A stretch of DNA of 25,562 nucleotides from an uncultured Acetatifactor sp. (lineage in GTDB: Bacteria; Bacillota; Clostridia; Lachnospirales; Lachnospiraceae). The stretch is from NCBI GenBank assembly GCA_910587555.1, contig CAJULV010000057.1, positions 1 to 25,562 on the forward strand, in the 5' to 3' direction. Positions 7,492 through 14,085 of this stretch are shown piece after piece. Position numbers and translations under genes: made by a program. Below the pieces are notes generated by a model. That model had not been told where the DNA came from, searched no databases, and saw only the letters and a list, made by a program, of their open reading frames with translations. Positions within the stretch are counted from its first letter, which is position 1. Each line of letters starts with the position of its first letter.

Positions 7492-7513
7492 GCGGCGACT
7501 ATGCAGTCGCCGC
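7492..7513. repeat. Perfect 9-bp inverted repeat at the integrase truncation point
   Basis: GCGGCGACT (7492-7500), loop ATGC, AGTCGCCGC (7505-7513). Weaker outer arms ATTTTAA (7482-7488) and TTAAAAT (7519-7525) extend it. It lies where the integrase loses similarity to full-length family members, so it may mark a deletion or insertion junction. Confidence 0.6.
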
Positions 7514-8052
7514 TCCATTTAAAATGCCGTCTAACAACACTGGATGCATCTTTTCTTGCCGTCAAGATTAACTTCCTGTTAGGCTTGCGTGTAGGGGAGC
7601 TGGTGGCGCTGAAATGGAGCGACTGGTCTGATGTAAGCCATCTGCATATCGTCCGTGAAGAAATCAGGGACCAGACAGAGAACCGTTTTGAAGTCGTGGA
7701 GCATACCAAAACGAATCAGGACCGTTTCGTCATACTGGTTCCGAAAGCCATAGAGACATTGAAGCGGATAGAGAGACAGGGCGAGTACATGTTCATGCGG
7801 GACGGAAAAAGAATCACCGCCAACCGGATTGCCGTTATCCTTAGAATGTTCGCAAGGTACGAGGGCATATCCGTAAAGTCAAGCCACAAGATGCGTAAGA
7901 CCTACGCCAGCAACTTGAACGCCAGCGGCGTCCCCTTAGACTGCATCCGGGAGATGCTGGGGCATAATAACCTGAATACGACACTGGGCTATATTTACAA
8001 TCCCCTGACGGAAAGCCAGACCTATGACCTTATGGCGAAAGCATTACAGTAG
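7501..8052 (+). pseudogene. Tyrosine recombinase/integrase, 5'-truncated
   Basis: Carries the complete catalytic domain of a phage/ICE-type tyrosine integrase but none of the N-terminal arm- and core-binding domains. In the 183-codon frame the active-site set is visible: R30 (GLRVGEL), K70 (HTKTN), H129 and R132 (SSHKMRKTYA), H155 (MLGHNNL) and the nucleophile Y164 (LGYIYNP). A full-length relative is usually about 380-400 residues. The first 13 codons do not look like integrase, an in-frame stop lies at 7486, and no ribosome site precedes the ATG. The gene reads toward the tRNA-Gly gene and ends 45 bp from the 72-bp repeat, as expected for the integrase of this island. Loss of the N-terminus should prevent normal integration or excision. 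Confidence 0.85.
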
Positions 8053-8061
8053 AACATTCAT

Positions 8062-8094
8062 ACTGTCTACAACTGTCTACAGAATTTTAGACAC
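8062..8094. repeat. TGTCTAC repeats inside the right island end
   Basis: TGTCTAC at 8064-8070 and 8074-8080, and the reverse form TTAGACA at 8088-8094. The first two share spacing and orientation with the repeats at 4624-4641. They lie between the integrase stop and the att repeat and are candidate integrase arm sites. Confidence 0.5.
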
Positions 8095-8095
8095 A

Positions 8096-8133
8096 CAAAA
8101 ACAGCGGAACCCCACATTTTATGGGATTCCGCT
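8096..8133 (-). terminator. Terminator of the tRNA-Gly pair
   Basis: Hairpin with arms AGCGGAA (8103-8109) and TTCCGCT (8127-8133), extended inward by CCC/GGG pairing. On the minus strand it is followed by GTTTTTG. It lies 14 bases past the tRNA-Gly(GCC) 3' end and is duplicated as part of the left att-type repeat. Confidence 0.8.
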
Positions 8134-8168
8134 ACATAAAAAGAAGAGCGATAGACGGGACTCGAACC
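8097..8168. repeat. Right att-type direct repeat within and after tRNA-Gly(GCC)
   Basis: Identical over 72 bases to 4507-4578. It spans the tRNA terminator, the short spacer and the last 22 bases of the tRNA gene. To its right the tRNA continues intact, so this copy completes a functional gene. Confidence 0.85.
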
Positions 8169-8219
8169 CGCGGTTTCCACCTTGGCAAGGTGGCGCTCTA
8201 CCAACTGAGCCACTATCGC
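8147..8219 (-). tRNA. tRNA-Gly (anticodon GCC)
   Basis: A 73-nt cloverleaf on the minus strand: acceptor GCGATAG / CTATCGC with discriminator T, D-arm with AGTTGGTAGAG, anticodon stem CCACC / GGTGG around loop TTGCCAA (anticodon GCC), and T-arm with GGTTCGAGTCCC. The CCA end is not encoded. Its 3' end is the integration site of the adjacent island. Confidence 0.95.
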
Positions 8220-8242
8220 GTATTATGTATCTTCAGATACAA

Positions 8243-8313
8243 AGCAGGTGATGGGAATCGAACCCACGTATTCAGCTTGGAAGGCTGATGTTCTACCATT
8301 GAACCACACCTGC
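8243..8313 (-). tRNA. tRNA-Gly (anticodon TCC)
   Basis: A 71-nt cloverleaf: acceptor GCAGGTG / CACCTGC, anticodon stem TCAGC / GCTGA around loop CTTCCAA (anticodon TCC), and T-arm GGTTCGATTCCC. It lies 23 bp upstream of tRNA-Gly(GCC) and is probably co-transcribed with it. CCA is not encoded. Confidence 0.95.
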
Positions 8314-8359
8314 ATTTCTGTAACATCACTTCGTTCATTTCTCTGTCACAACAATAAAG

Positions 8360-8388
8360 ATTTTACACCAACATCTCCAATCTGTCAA
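8360..8388 (-). promoter_or_regulatory. Promoter of the tRNA-Gly pair
   Basis: Minus-strand TTGACA (8383-8388), an exact 17-base spacer and TAAAAT (8360-8365), about 47 bp before the first tRNA. The rest of 8389-8554 holds no recognisable gene. Confidence 0.8.
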
Positions 8389-8554
8389 GTGTCTGATGGA
8401 AATTTTTTTAATTTTTTCCACAGCATTTTTTCAGCATCTTTTGTAGCACTTTCAGCATTCTCCACAGCTGATTTATCGCCTGAACGGCAAGATTCCGATT
8501 CGGCCATCTCTTAACGGGAGCTTTTTACAAAGTGATATGAACTGAAAAGAAACG

Positions 8555-9967
8555 TTACCGCTTCCGTCTGTAATACTGCAGCAGCAGCCTGACCACCCTG
8601 CTGTAGCTGATCTTTCCGTCGGCTATGCCGTTCACTTTCAGGTTCGCATCGATGAACGCATCCGCTGCCTTGTTCACAATTTCTGTATTTATCAAAGCTT
8701 TCCCGTTGATGCGCTCCCATTCCTCTGCCGTGACAAATATATTATCTTCCCACACCTGCGCGTCCACAGCTACCGGCTGGACCACGGCTGCCGCCTCCTC
8801 ATAAGCGGCGCGTTCCTCCTTCCAGGCCTTATACAGGTCATTATTCAGGTAAACCAGCACGCTCAGATAACCAGCATACCGAAAAAAGTCGTCTTCCGAC
8901 TCCACACATGCCAGATACCCGATAAAATTGGCCTCATCCTCATAAATATAGCCCCGGAGATGAGCCAGTTCATGGCACATTGTCGCAGGGAAGTTCAGAA
9001 TATGCATAACGTCATTGTAATTCGCCTCCATGGAAAACGGGAAATAATACCCCTGCATATACTGCTGGCACATAAAATCCGAAAAAAACATTGCCTTTGG
9101 ACGTGGATAATAACCGTCCAGCTGCGGATATGTCTCCCCCAGCTGCCGCATCAGTTCCCTTGCCTTATCTTCCATATCCAGCGGCGTTCCGTCCTTTCCC
9201 ACGCTGCCGGAATATTTTGCCATCCCGTCCTCGCCGCGCTCTATCTCCCCGGCAAGGCTGTTGCACTGCCCCGCCACCATATTATATACCTCAATCAATT
9301 CCACCAATGTGTATTCGCCGGTATCTTCTCCGAAATAATGCTCTGAAAAAGTCGATGCATGGTATAAAATAAAACAGTTCAGCGTCATAATCAGGCTGAC
9401 AAACAGTATTGTCCATGCAAAAAAGCACCCGAAACTTCTGCTGAATCGCCTGAAGCTTCCGAAAGCCCTGCACGACGTCCTGCCCGTCTGCAGCGCTGAA
9501 CTACTGCCCAGCCCCACACCTTCCCCGGCATCGGACGACTCCCTTACCGCTTTACCGCTCAATCCCACACCTTCCCCTGTATCGGCCGGCTCCCCCAATG
9601 CTTTGCCGGCCAGCCTGCCAGCGTACACTGCTTCCGGAATCCCGCGCACATGCCGCCTGGCACAGCAGTAAATCCGCCTCACACCTGCCTGCACTCCCAC
9701 AACCGTCCACAGCACTCCCAGAAGCCCTGCCAGCACCGCCAGCACGATACCTGCCCCAAGCATCCATTCGCCTGCCGAAAATGGCAATAGCCCTGTTATG
9801 CGGCCATAGACATTTACCCAGACAGGAAAAATATGCGCAATATACCAGTCCGAAAAGCCCCTGCTGTTCCATGCGGCAATATTCAATACAGCCACAAGGA
9901 TCATAATCCCCACATACACAGCCCTGCTTTTCCGTAAACGCCTTCTTTTCCCCATCCCTGCCCCCAT
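8555..9967 (-). CDS. DUF3810 membrane protein with HExxH zinc-peptidase motif
   Basis: A 470-residue membrane protein. Predicted membrane spans lie near 15-32, 67-90 and 183-203. The conserved C-terminal region contains CHELAHLRGY (HELAH at 332-336) followed by YEDEANFIGYLAC; E345 is a likely third zinc ligand. This arrangement is the hallmark of the DUF3810 family, which looks like a zinc metallopeptidase but has no established substrate. Residues 120-153 hold an in-frame repeat of 17 residues (GKALGEPADTGEGVGL followed by a similar copy), absent from the conserved core and probably a recent expansion of the linker. A second possible start, Met5, lies 12 bp downstream; neither start has a strong ribosome site at ideal spacing, though GGAGAGGG lies about 15-20 bases upstream. 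It appears to stand alone; 9968-10111 shows nothing definite. Confidence 0.85.
   Translation of the reverse strand: MGAGMGKRRRLRKSRAVYVGIMILVAVLNIAAWNSRGFSDWYIAHIFPVWVNVYGRITGLLPFSAGEWMLGAGIVLAVLAGLLGVLWTVVGVQAGVRRIYCCARRHVRGIPEAVYAGRLAGKALGEPADTGEGVGLSGKAVRESSDAGEGVGLGSSSALQTGRTSCRAFGSFRRFSRSFGCFFAWTILFVSLIMTLNCFILYHASTFSEHYFGEDTGEYTLVELIEVYNMVAGQCNSLAGEIERGEDGMAKYSGSVGKDGTPLDMEDKARELMRQLGETYPQLDGYYPRPKAMFFSDFMCQQYMQGYYFPFSMEANYNDVMHILNFPATMCHELAHLRGYIYEDEANFIGYLACVESEDDFFRYAGYLSVLVYLNNDLYKAWKEERAAYEEAAAVVQPVAVDAQVWEDNIFVTAEEWERINGKALINTEIVNKAADAFIDANLKVNGIADGKISYSRVVRLLLQYYRRKR
9508..9610. repeat. In-frame ~51-bp tandem repeat inside the DUF3810 gene
   Basis: Two imperfect copies encode GKALGEPADTGEGVGL and GKAVRESSDAGEGVGL. 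The length is a multiple of three, so the reading frame is kept. It lies in the cytoplasmic-looking linker between membrane spans. Confidence 0.6.
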
Positions 9968-10111
9968 CCTTTGTCTTCTCTGTCCCTCTCCGCAGAAACA
10001 GCGGCCTCCGTCTTCCTGAACATCCCGCTTTTACGCCATTCCACGCACATCCCTCCAAGCACCCGCAAACGGCTTTGGGACTGTGCATTCATCCGCCATG
10101 TGTATCCCTGT

Positions 10112-10155
10112 CAGACAAAAAGATGAACACGCTTTCATGTCCATCTTTTCGTCTG
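10112..10155 (-). terminator. Long hairpin after the DUF3048 gene
   Basis: An 18-bp imperfect stem beginning CAGACAAAAAGATG and ending CATCTTTTCGTCTG, with a loop of about 8 bases. It lies 16 bp beyond the stop at 10172. The stem carries its own T-runs, so it can act in either direction. Confidence 0.65.
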
Positions 10156-10171
10156 AATCCTTATCTAAACT

Positions 10172-11308
10172 TTACTTAATCACAATCTCATCCCATGTGT
10201 CAGAGGGTACAATTGCAATATAGGTCTTACCCGTGTCAAGCTGGATCTCCTCCCCCGTCGTCTTGCTGTAATAAACGGTAGGCGATGTAGCCGACTTATT
10301 GTACCATGTTACCTCAATTGCTTTGCCGTTTACAATATAATATCCGTCGTTACCGCCGCCGTCAAGGATATTATAAACCAGGTATCCTTCCCCAAGCTCA
10401 TTAAAATCACAGCTCTGTATCAGCAGATTCTTAAAGGTAAGCGGCGCATTATCATGCTGCGGGTCAAGATGAGCCTGCCCGTACTCGTAATAATCATATG
10501 TACCCGTCTCTTCATTGTACTTCAGTGTAGACTGGTTATGCTTAAACGGAATCAGCTGGATTTCATTACATGCAAACGCATTTCCCTGTTCGGCCAAATC
10601 AACATCCTTATCCGAAAATGTGTAATGAGGTCCCTCATAATACTCATTATATTCGGTGCTGTACTTCTTTTTCTTAAATCCGTCTTCCAAATCTCCGGCT
10701 ACAATATACTCCCTGAATTCCTTCCGCTTGCCGTTGTCTATTTCAGTGAAATAGTCGTATCCGCTCAGATTTTCACAGTAAGGCTCTGATTTTACCAAAT
10801 CCATGGCAAAATACGGGCCTCCGTCATGGCAAAGTACAGCATTCCATTCTCCCACAAGATAAACATTTGTAGACCTGGTGCTTCGTATGCTTCCGAATCT
10901 TTCGATCTTGCCCCAATCCTTTACAATCGCCATAAAACGTGTAATCCTGGCATTCTGCGTACTGTTCATCATCTCATACACAATGTCCGCTTCCGTCAGA
11001 CCGTAATGGGGAAGCGCCACACTTTCGTTGTCCACCATAACCGCAACGGGTCTCTGGTTCCGCAGCTCCTCGTCAATCCATTCATTGGTAAGCTCGCTGC
11101 GGTACATGCCTTCGCGATTCTCCTCCGGTTCCTGTTCCGGCTCTGTCTCCGATTCCTGTTCCGACTCTTCCGTCTCCAAAGGTACTTCCGTCGCCAAATC
11201 CACCGGCGTTATATCCACGATGGGGCTTGACGGTTCTTCCCCTTCCTTTCCGCATCCGGATAAAACGGCCATTGCCGCGATTATCATTACAAGTACTTTC
11301 TTTTTCAT
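10172..11308 (-). CDS. DUF3048-family lipoprotein (YerB-like)
   Basis: A 378-residue secreted lipoprotein. The signal peptide ends in lipobox VLSGC (C19), followed by a Glu/Pro-rich spacer to about residue 70. The DUF3048 N-terminal domain (about 78-215) shows RPVAVMVDN, GLTEADIVYEMM, TRFMAIV and RFGSIRSTR. The DUF3048 C-terminal domain (about 235-370) has YTFSDKDVDL and the terminal YYSKTTGEEIQLDTGKTYI region. Bacillus YerB is the best-known relative; the biochemical role is not established. The start at 11308 has AGAGGAAGAG just upstream, and a promoter lies at 11351-11380. It is a single-gene unit with a downstream hairpin. Confidence 0.9.
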   Translation of the reverse strand: MKKKVLVMIIAAMAVLSGCGKEGEEPSSPIVDITPVDLATEVPLETEESEQESETEPEQEPEENREGMYRSELTNEWIDEELRNQRPVAVMVDNESVALPHYGLTEADIVYEMMNSTQNARITRFMAIVKDWGKIERFGSIRSTRSTNVYLVGEWNAVLCHDGGPYFAMDLVKSEPYCENLSGYDYFTEIDNGKRKEFREYIVAGDLEDGFKKKKYSTEYNEYYEGPHYTFSDKDVDLAEQGNAFACNEIQLIPFKHNQSTLKYNEETGTYDYYEYGQAHLDPQHDNAPLTFKNLLIQSCDFNELGEGYLVYNILDGGGNDGYYIVNGKAIEVTWYNKSATSPTVYYSKTTGEEIQLDTGKTYIAIVPSDTWDEIVIK

Positions 11309-11350
11309 AGGCTCTTCCTCTCTTTTTCTTTTATGGAATGTTCTCTTGCC

Positions 11351-11380
11351 ATTGTATCCCTATTTGCCCGGCTTTGTCCA
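11351..11380 (-). promoter_or_regulatory. Promoter of the DUF3048 gene
   Basis: Minus-strand TGGACA (11375-11380), an 18-base spacer and TACAAT (11351-11356), about 42 bp before the start codon. Confidence 0.65.
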
Positions 11381-11450
11381 TAATTCTGTAAAATATTACA
11401 AAAAAATTAAGAATTATCCGCCGCCGGGCTTTCGTCCCCTGCCCATCGGC

Positions 11451-12986
11451 TTATTTTAGGCAGAAAACCCTGGCAATAGGCGCTCCTTCGCCGGAATGCC
11501 CCTCCGCGGAATGTCCTTCCAATACCACACGATATCCGCCGTTTTCCTTTGAGAAAGATATGACTTTTTCTCTGCCCATGGCAGTAATCTCATGAATATC
11601 CCCCTCATATGGAATCAGCACGGTGTCCTTCACCGGATCCGTTTCCTTTGCGAAGCACTCAATGGCATATACCGTATCACCCTTCCTGGTAAAGCCGATA
11701 TTCTCTTTTTTGTAGGGCGCGCATACACGAGTGCCGTAAATTGCTTCGCCGTACACGCCAAGCCAGGCTCCCATTCCCTTCAATGTCCTGATTGCCCCCT
11801 CCGGAAGACGTCCGTCAGGCTGGGGCCCCACATTAATGGCAAGATTACCTCCCTTTACCACGATATCAACCAAAAGATTGATTACTTCCCTGGGCGACTT
11901 ATATGTATCTTCATATTTAAACGAAAAGGATGTTCCCAGCGTGATGCAGCTTTCCCAGGGAATGGAAAGCGGCTTCTCCGGCACGCATTGCTCCGGCGTC
12001 ACATAGTTCTCATAAGGACCTCCTATTGTGCGGTCCGCACACAGCATTCCCGGCTGAACCTTCCGCACCTGCTCTATCACCTCTCCCAGGCGGATATCCT
12101 GTCCCGCCTGTTCGCACACCCAACCGGCGTCAAACCACATGGCATCCAGCTTTCCGTACCCCGTGGCAAGCTCCTTAATCTGATTATGGGTAAATGTCAC
12201 AAACCGCTCCCACTCCTCCGGATTGTCGGCCGGACGGTAAGAAGGCCCCCTGCTCTTGAATTTCCCCTTCTCCGTGTCTTCCTTCCAGTAACTGTCCACA
12301 TGCCAGTCCGCCTTGGAAAAATACGCCGCAATGCCGATCCCCCTCTTCCGGAAGGATTCGAAGAGATGGGCACAGATATCCGCATATTTGTGCGTGTGGA
12401 ACGGACAGTCAGACGCCGTAATCTTATAGTCGGAATACTGTGTATCCCACATACAGAACCCATCGTGATGCTTCGTGGTGAAAAGCAGGTACCTCATTCC
12501 GGCTTCCTTCGCCAGGTCCGCCCACTTCTCAGGCTCAAAACGCAGGGGGTTAAAGGTCTTATTCAGCCCGAAGTACTCCTTCTTGAACGCTTCCCCTGTC
12601 ACTTCCCAGTCAATGCCGTCCCTGGACCAGTCAGCGTCCGCATCGCTCAGCGCCCAGGATTCCACGATTCCCAGCTGGGAATAGGGTCCCCAATGCATCA
12701 TCAGTCCCAGCTTCTGGTCCTGGAACCATTCCAGCTTCCTGAGTACCCAGGGGTCCTGCGGCCAGACATAAGCATCTTCCCTGCTGTAATTGTGGACTCC
12801 GGCAACTACGACTTCCTTCTCCTCCAAGATCTGCTCATTCTCTGCAGCCGTTTCCGCCCCGACAGCCTCTCCACCCTTTGCAACCGCTTCTCCTCCGGCA
12901 GTCTCTCCGCCATCTACCGCTGCTTTTGCACAGGCAGTATCTTTCTCCTGCCCGCACACTCCTTTTTGCAAAATTTCTTCGCTCAT
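11451..12986 (-). CDS. Alpha-L-fucosidase, glycoside hydrolase family 29
   Basis: A 511-residue enzyme expected to release L-fucose from glycans. Conserved GH29 blocks are LEWFQDQKLGLMMHWGPYSQ (about 86-104), TKHHDGFCMWDT (171-182) and LDAMWFDAGWV, in which D286 matches the catalytic nucleophile. NLAINVGPQPDGRLPEGA and a short C-terminal beta-domain follow. Met at 12986 is chosen because AAGGAG lies 10 bases upstream; the frame stays open for 47 more codons upstream without another good site. Residues 1-65 are a low-complexity Ala/Gly/Glu segment with a GGEAVAKGGEAVG repeat, unusual ahead of the catalytic barrel. There is no signal peptide, so the enzyme is probably intracellular and acts on imported oligosaccharides. 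No sugar transporter is adjacent. Confidence 0.92.
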   Translation of the reverse strand: MSEEILQKGVCGQEKDTACAKAAVDGGETAGGEAVAKGGEAVGAETAAENEQILEEKEVVVAGVHNYSREDAYVWPQDPWVLRKLEWFQDQKLGLMMHWGPYSQLGIVESWALSDADADWSRDGIDWEVTGEAFKKEYFGLNKTFNPLRFEPEKWADLAKEAGMRYLLFTTKHHDGFCMWDTQYSDYKITASDCPFHTHKYADICAHLFESFRKRGIGIAAYFSKADWHVDSYWKEDTEKGKFKSRGPSYRPADNPEEWERFVTFTHNQIKELATGYGKLDAMWFDAGWVCEQAGQDIRLGEVIEQVRKVQPGMLCADRTIGGPYENYVTPEQCVPEKPLSIPWESCITLGTSFSFKYEDTYKSPREVINLLVDIVVKGGNLAINVGPQPDGRLPEGAIRTLKGMGAWLGVYGEAIYGTRVCAPYKKENIGFTRKGDTVYAIECFAKETDPVKDTVLIPYEGDIHEITAMGREKVISFSKENGGYRVVLEGHSAEGHSGEGAPIARVFCLK

Positions 12987-13032
12987 TATCACATTTCTCC
13001 TTAATGTATCCGTTTTCATAAAACCTTTCCCC

Positions 13033-13061
13033 ATCTTAGCATATATTTTCAAACTACTCAA
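13033..13061 (-). promoter_or_regulatory. Promoter of the fucosidase gene
   Basis: Minus-strand TTGAGT (13056-13061), a 17-base spacer and TAAGAT (13033-13038), about 46 bp before the chosen start. This supports transcription beginning downstream of the extended open frame. Confidence 0.55.
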
Positions 13062-13173
13062 TATGAACCGGGAAATTGATAAATTTTCCTTTTCCCACTG
13101 CAACCCTTCGGCCAGTCGGTCCTGCACTGCCGGACACGGAAGGCTTTGCGGCCAATAACTACATTACCAAATC

Positions 13174-13188
13174 CCCCGTTTTACGGGG
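13174..13188 (-). terminator. Short GC-rich hairpin after the TetR gene
   Basis: CCCCGT / ACGGGG with a 3-base loop, about 50 bp beyond the TetR stop codon. The following T-run is poor, so terminator activity is only possible. Confidence 0.35.
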
Positions 13189-13237
13189 CCCGCGCGTATG
13201 CAGGCATCTTCGGGCACAAGGGACGGCTCCCGCGAAA

Positions 13238-13801
13238 TCACGCCAGTCCCACTCCCTCCTGCAGCAGTTTTCCGCAGATCGCCGCCATCTCCTCCGGCGC
13301 CGCCGGCTCAGGCTGGTTCAGCCAGGCTTCAATGACCCCCACACAGCCTGATATGGCAAAAGCCTCCACATAACGGTAGTCGCAGTCTCTGTACTTCGGC
13401 GCCAGCGCAATGTAAATCCGCTTCTCCACCACACTTTTCAGACGGTTTACAAAGGAAAAATCTCCGTGAGGCCCCGTCATGACACGCGCCAGGTCCCAGT
13501 TCCGCTCCAGAAAGCAAAATACCTCCCGAAGCACATCCCTGGGGGAATGTCCCGCGCTCCCCTCCTTCATTGTACGATCCAGAATCTCATTAAATTCCAC
13601 AAACATCTCATCTTCTACCTGCGCCAGCAAATCATAGATGTCATTATAGTGCAGATAGAAAGTCCCCCTGTTGATATCAGCCAGTTCTGCCAATTCCTTC
13701 ACGGAGATGTCCCTGATATCCTTCTTTTCCATCAATTGTATCAATCCCCGGGACAAAAGCGCCTTTGTCCTGCGGATTCTGCGGTCTGTTTTCTCTGCCA
13801 T
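13238..13801 (-). CDS. TetR/AcrR-family transcriptional regulator
   Basis: A 187-residue repressor-type protein. The N-terminal DNA-binding domain (about 8-55) shows RRTKALLSRGLIQLM, then ISVKELAELADINRGTFYLHY, the recognition-helix pattern of TetR proteins. The C-terminal half (70-187) is helical, presumably for ligand binding and dimerization. It is divergent from the MMPL exporter operon, with 284 bp between start codons. Promoters face both ways and a dyad lies near the exporter promoter, the classic layout of a TetR repressor controlling an efflux operon and itself. The inducing ligand cannot be inferred. The ATG at 13801 has only a weak AGAGGA directly before it. Confidence 0.9.
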   Translation of the reverse strand: MAEKTDRRIRRTKALLSRGLIQLMEKKDIRDISVKELAELADINRGTFYLHYNDIYDLLAQVEDEMFVEFNEILDRTMKEGSAGHSPRDVLREVFCFLERNWDLARVMTGPHGDFSFVNRLKSVVEKRIYIALAPKYRDCDYRYVEAFAISGCVGVIEAWLNQPEPAAPEEMAAICGKLLQEGVGLA

Positions 13802-13881
13802 TCCTCTATTCCTGTTTTAAAAACCTTTCTCTGTAAATGCCATAATTTTTCCCGGGCACATGACGCGATAACTCTAAACAT

Positions 13882-13910
13882 TTTATAAATTATGCACACA
13901 ATACAGTTAA
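13882..13910 (-). promoter_or_regulatory. Promoter of the TetR gene
   Basis: Minus-strand TTAACT (13905-13910), a 17-base spacer and TATAAA (13882-13887). It lies in the divergent region shared with the exporter operon. Confidence 0.5.
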
Positions 13911-13925
13911 TTTGTTCATAAATAC

Positions 13926-13975
13926 ACACACGCCGGAAAAGTGTGTCTTGTATTTTACCCTGTTTTTATTATAAT
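13926..13975 (+). promoter_or_regulatory. Promoter and candidate TetR operator of the MMPL operon
   Basis: Plus-strand TTGTAT (13948-13953), a 16-base spacer and TATAAT (13970-13975). Just upstream a dyad ACACAC (13926-13931) / GTGTGT (13941-13946) abuts the -35 element and is well placed for repressor binding. The promoter is read directly; the operator role is inference. Confidence 0.5.
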
Positions 13976-14085
13976 TACTTTTCAGAAGAAAATCAACAGT
14001 TGTCCAGTAAATGACATTGGTTTTTTATATTTTTCAAACCGGCGTCCCAGTAGCTGCAGACAACACAGAAAGGCAGGGAATTTCT

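Larger units (their letters stand above)
4579..8168. mobile_element. Degraded integrative element at tRNA-Gly(GCC)
   Basis: A 3590-bp unit bounded by 72-bp direct repeats, one of which lies in the functional tRNA-Gly gene. Next to the tRNA side lies a tyrosine integrase reading toward it, the usual arrangement for tRNA-targeted islands. Inside are a small lipoprotein-like ORF, CAP gene B, a Cro/CI-type regulator and a hairpin-rich non-coding segment. The integrase lacks its N-terminal part, and no relaxase or replication gene is present, so the element is probably no longer autonomous. The left neighbour (CAP gene A, relaxase remnant) may be the remains of a second element stacked at the same site. 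Confidence 0.75.

Noticed and set aside
7212..7571. 119-codon open frame before the integrase
   Set aside because: Composition is not protein-like, it spans several hairpins and enters the integrase in another frame.
9552..10088. 178-codon frame overlapping the DUF3810 gene on the same strand
   Set aside because: It is out of frame with the conserved protein and Cys/Gly/Arg-rich, as expected of a shifted reading.
11592..13004. Long 470-codon open frame opposite the fucosidase
   Set aside because: It is antisense to a gene with clear GH29 motifs, has no recognisable domain and is best explained by codon bias.
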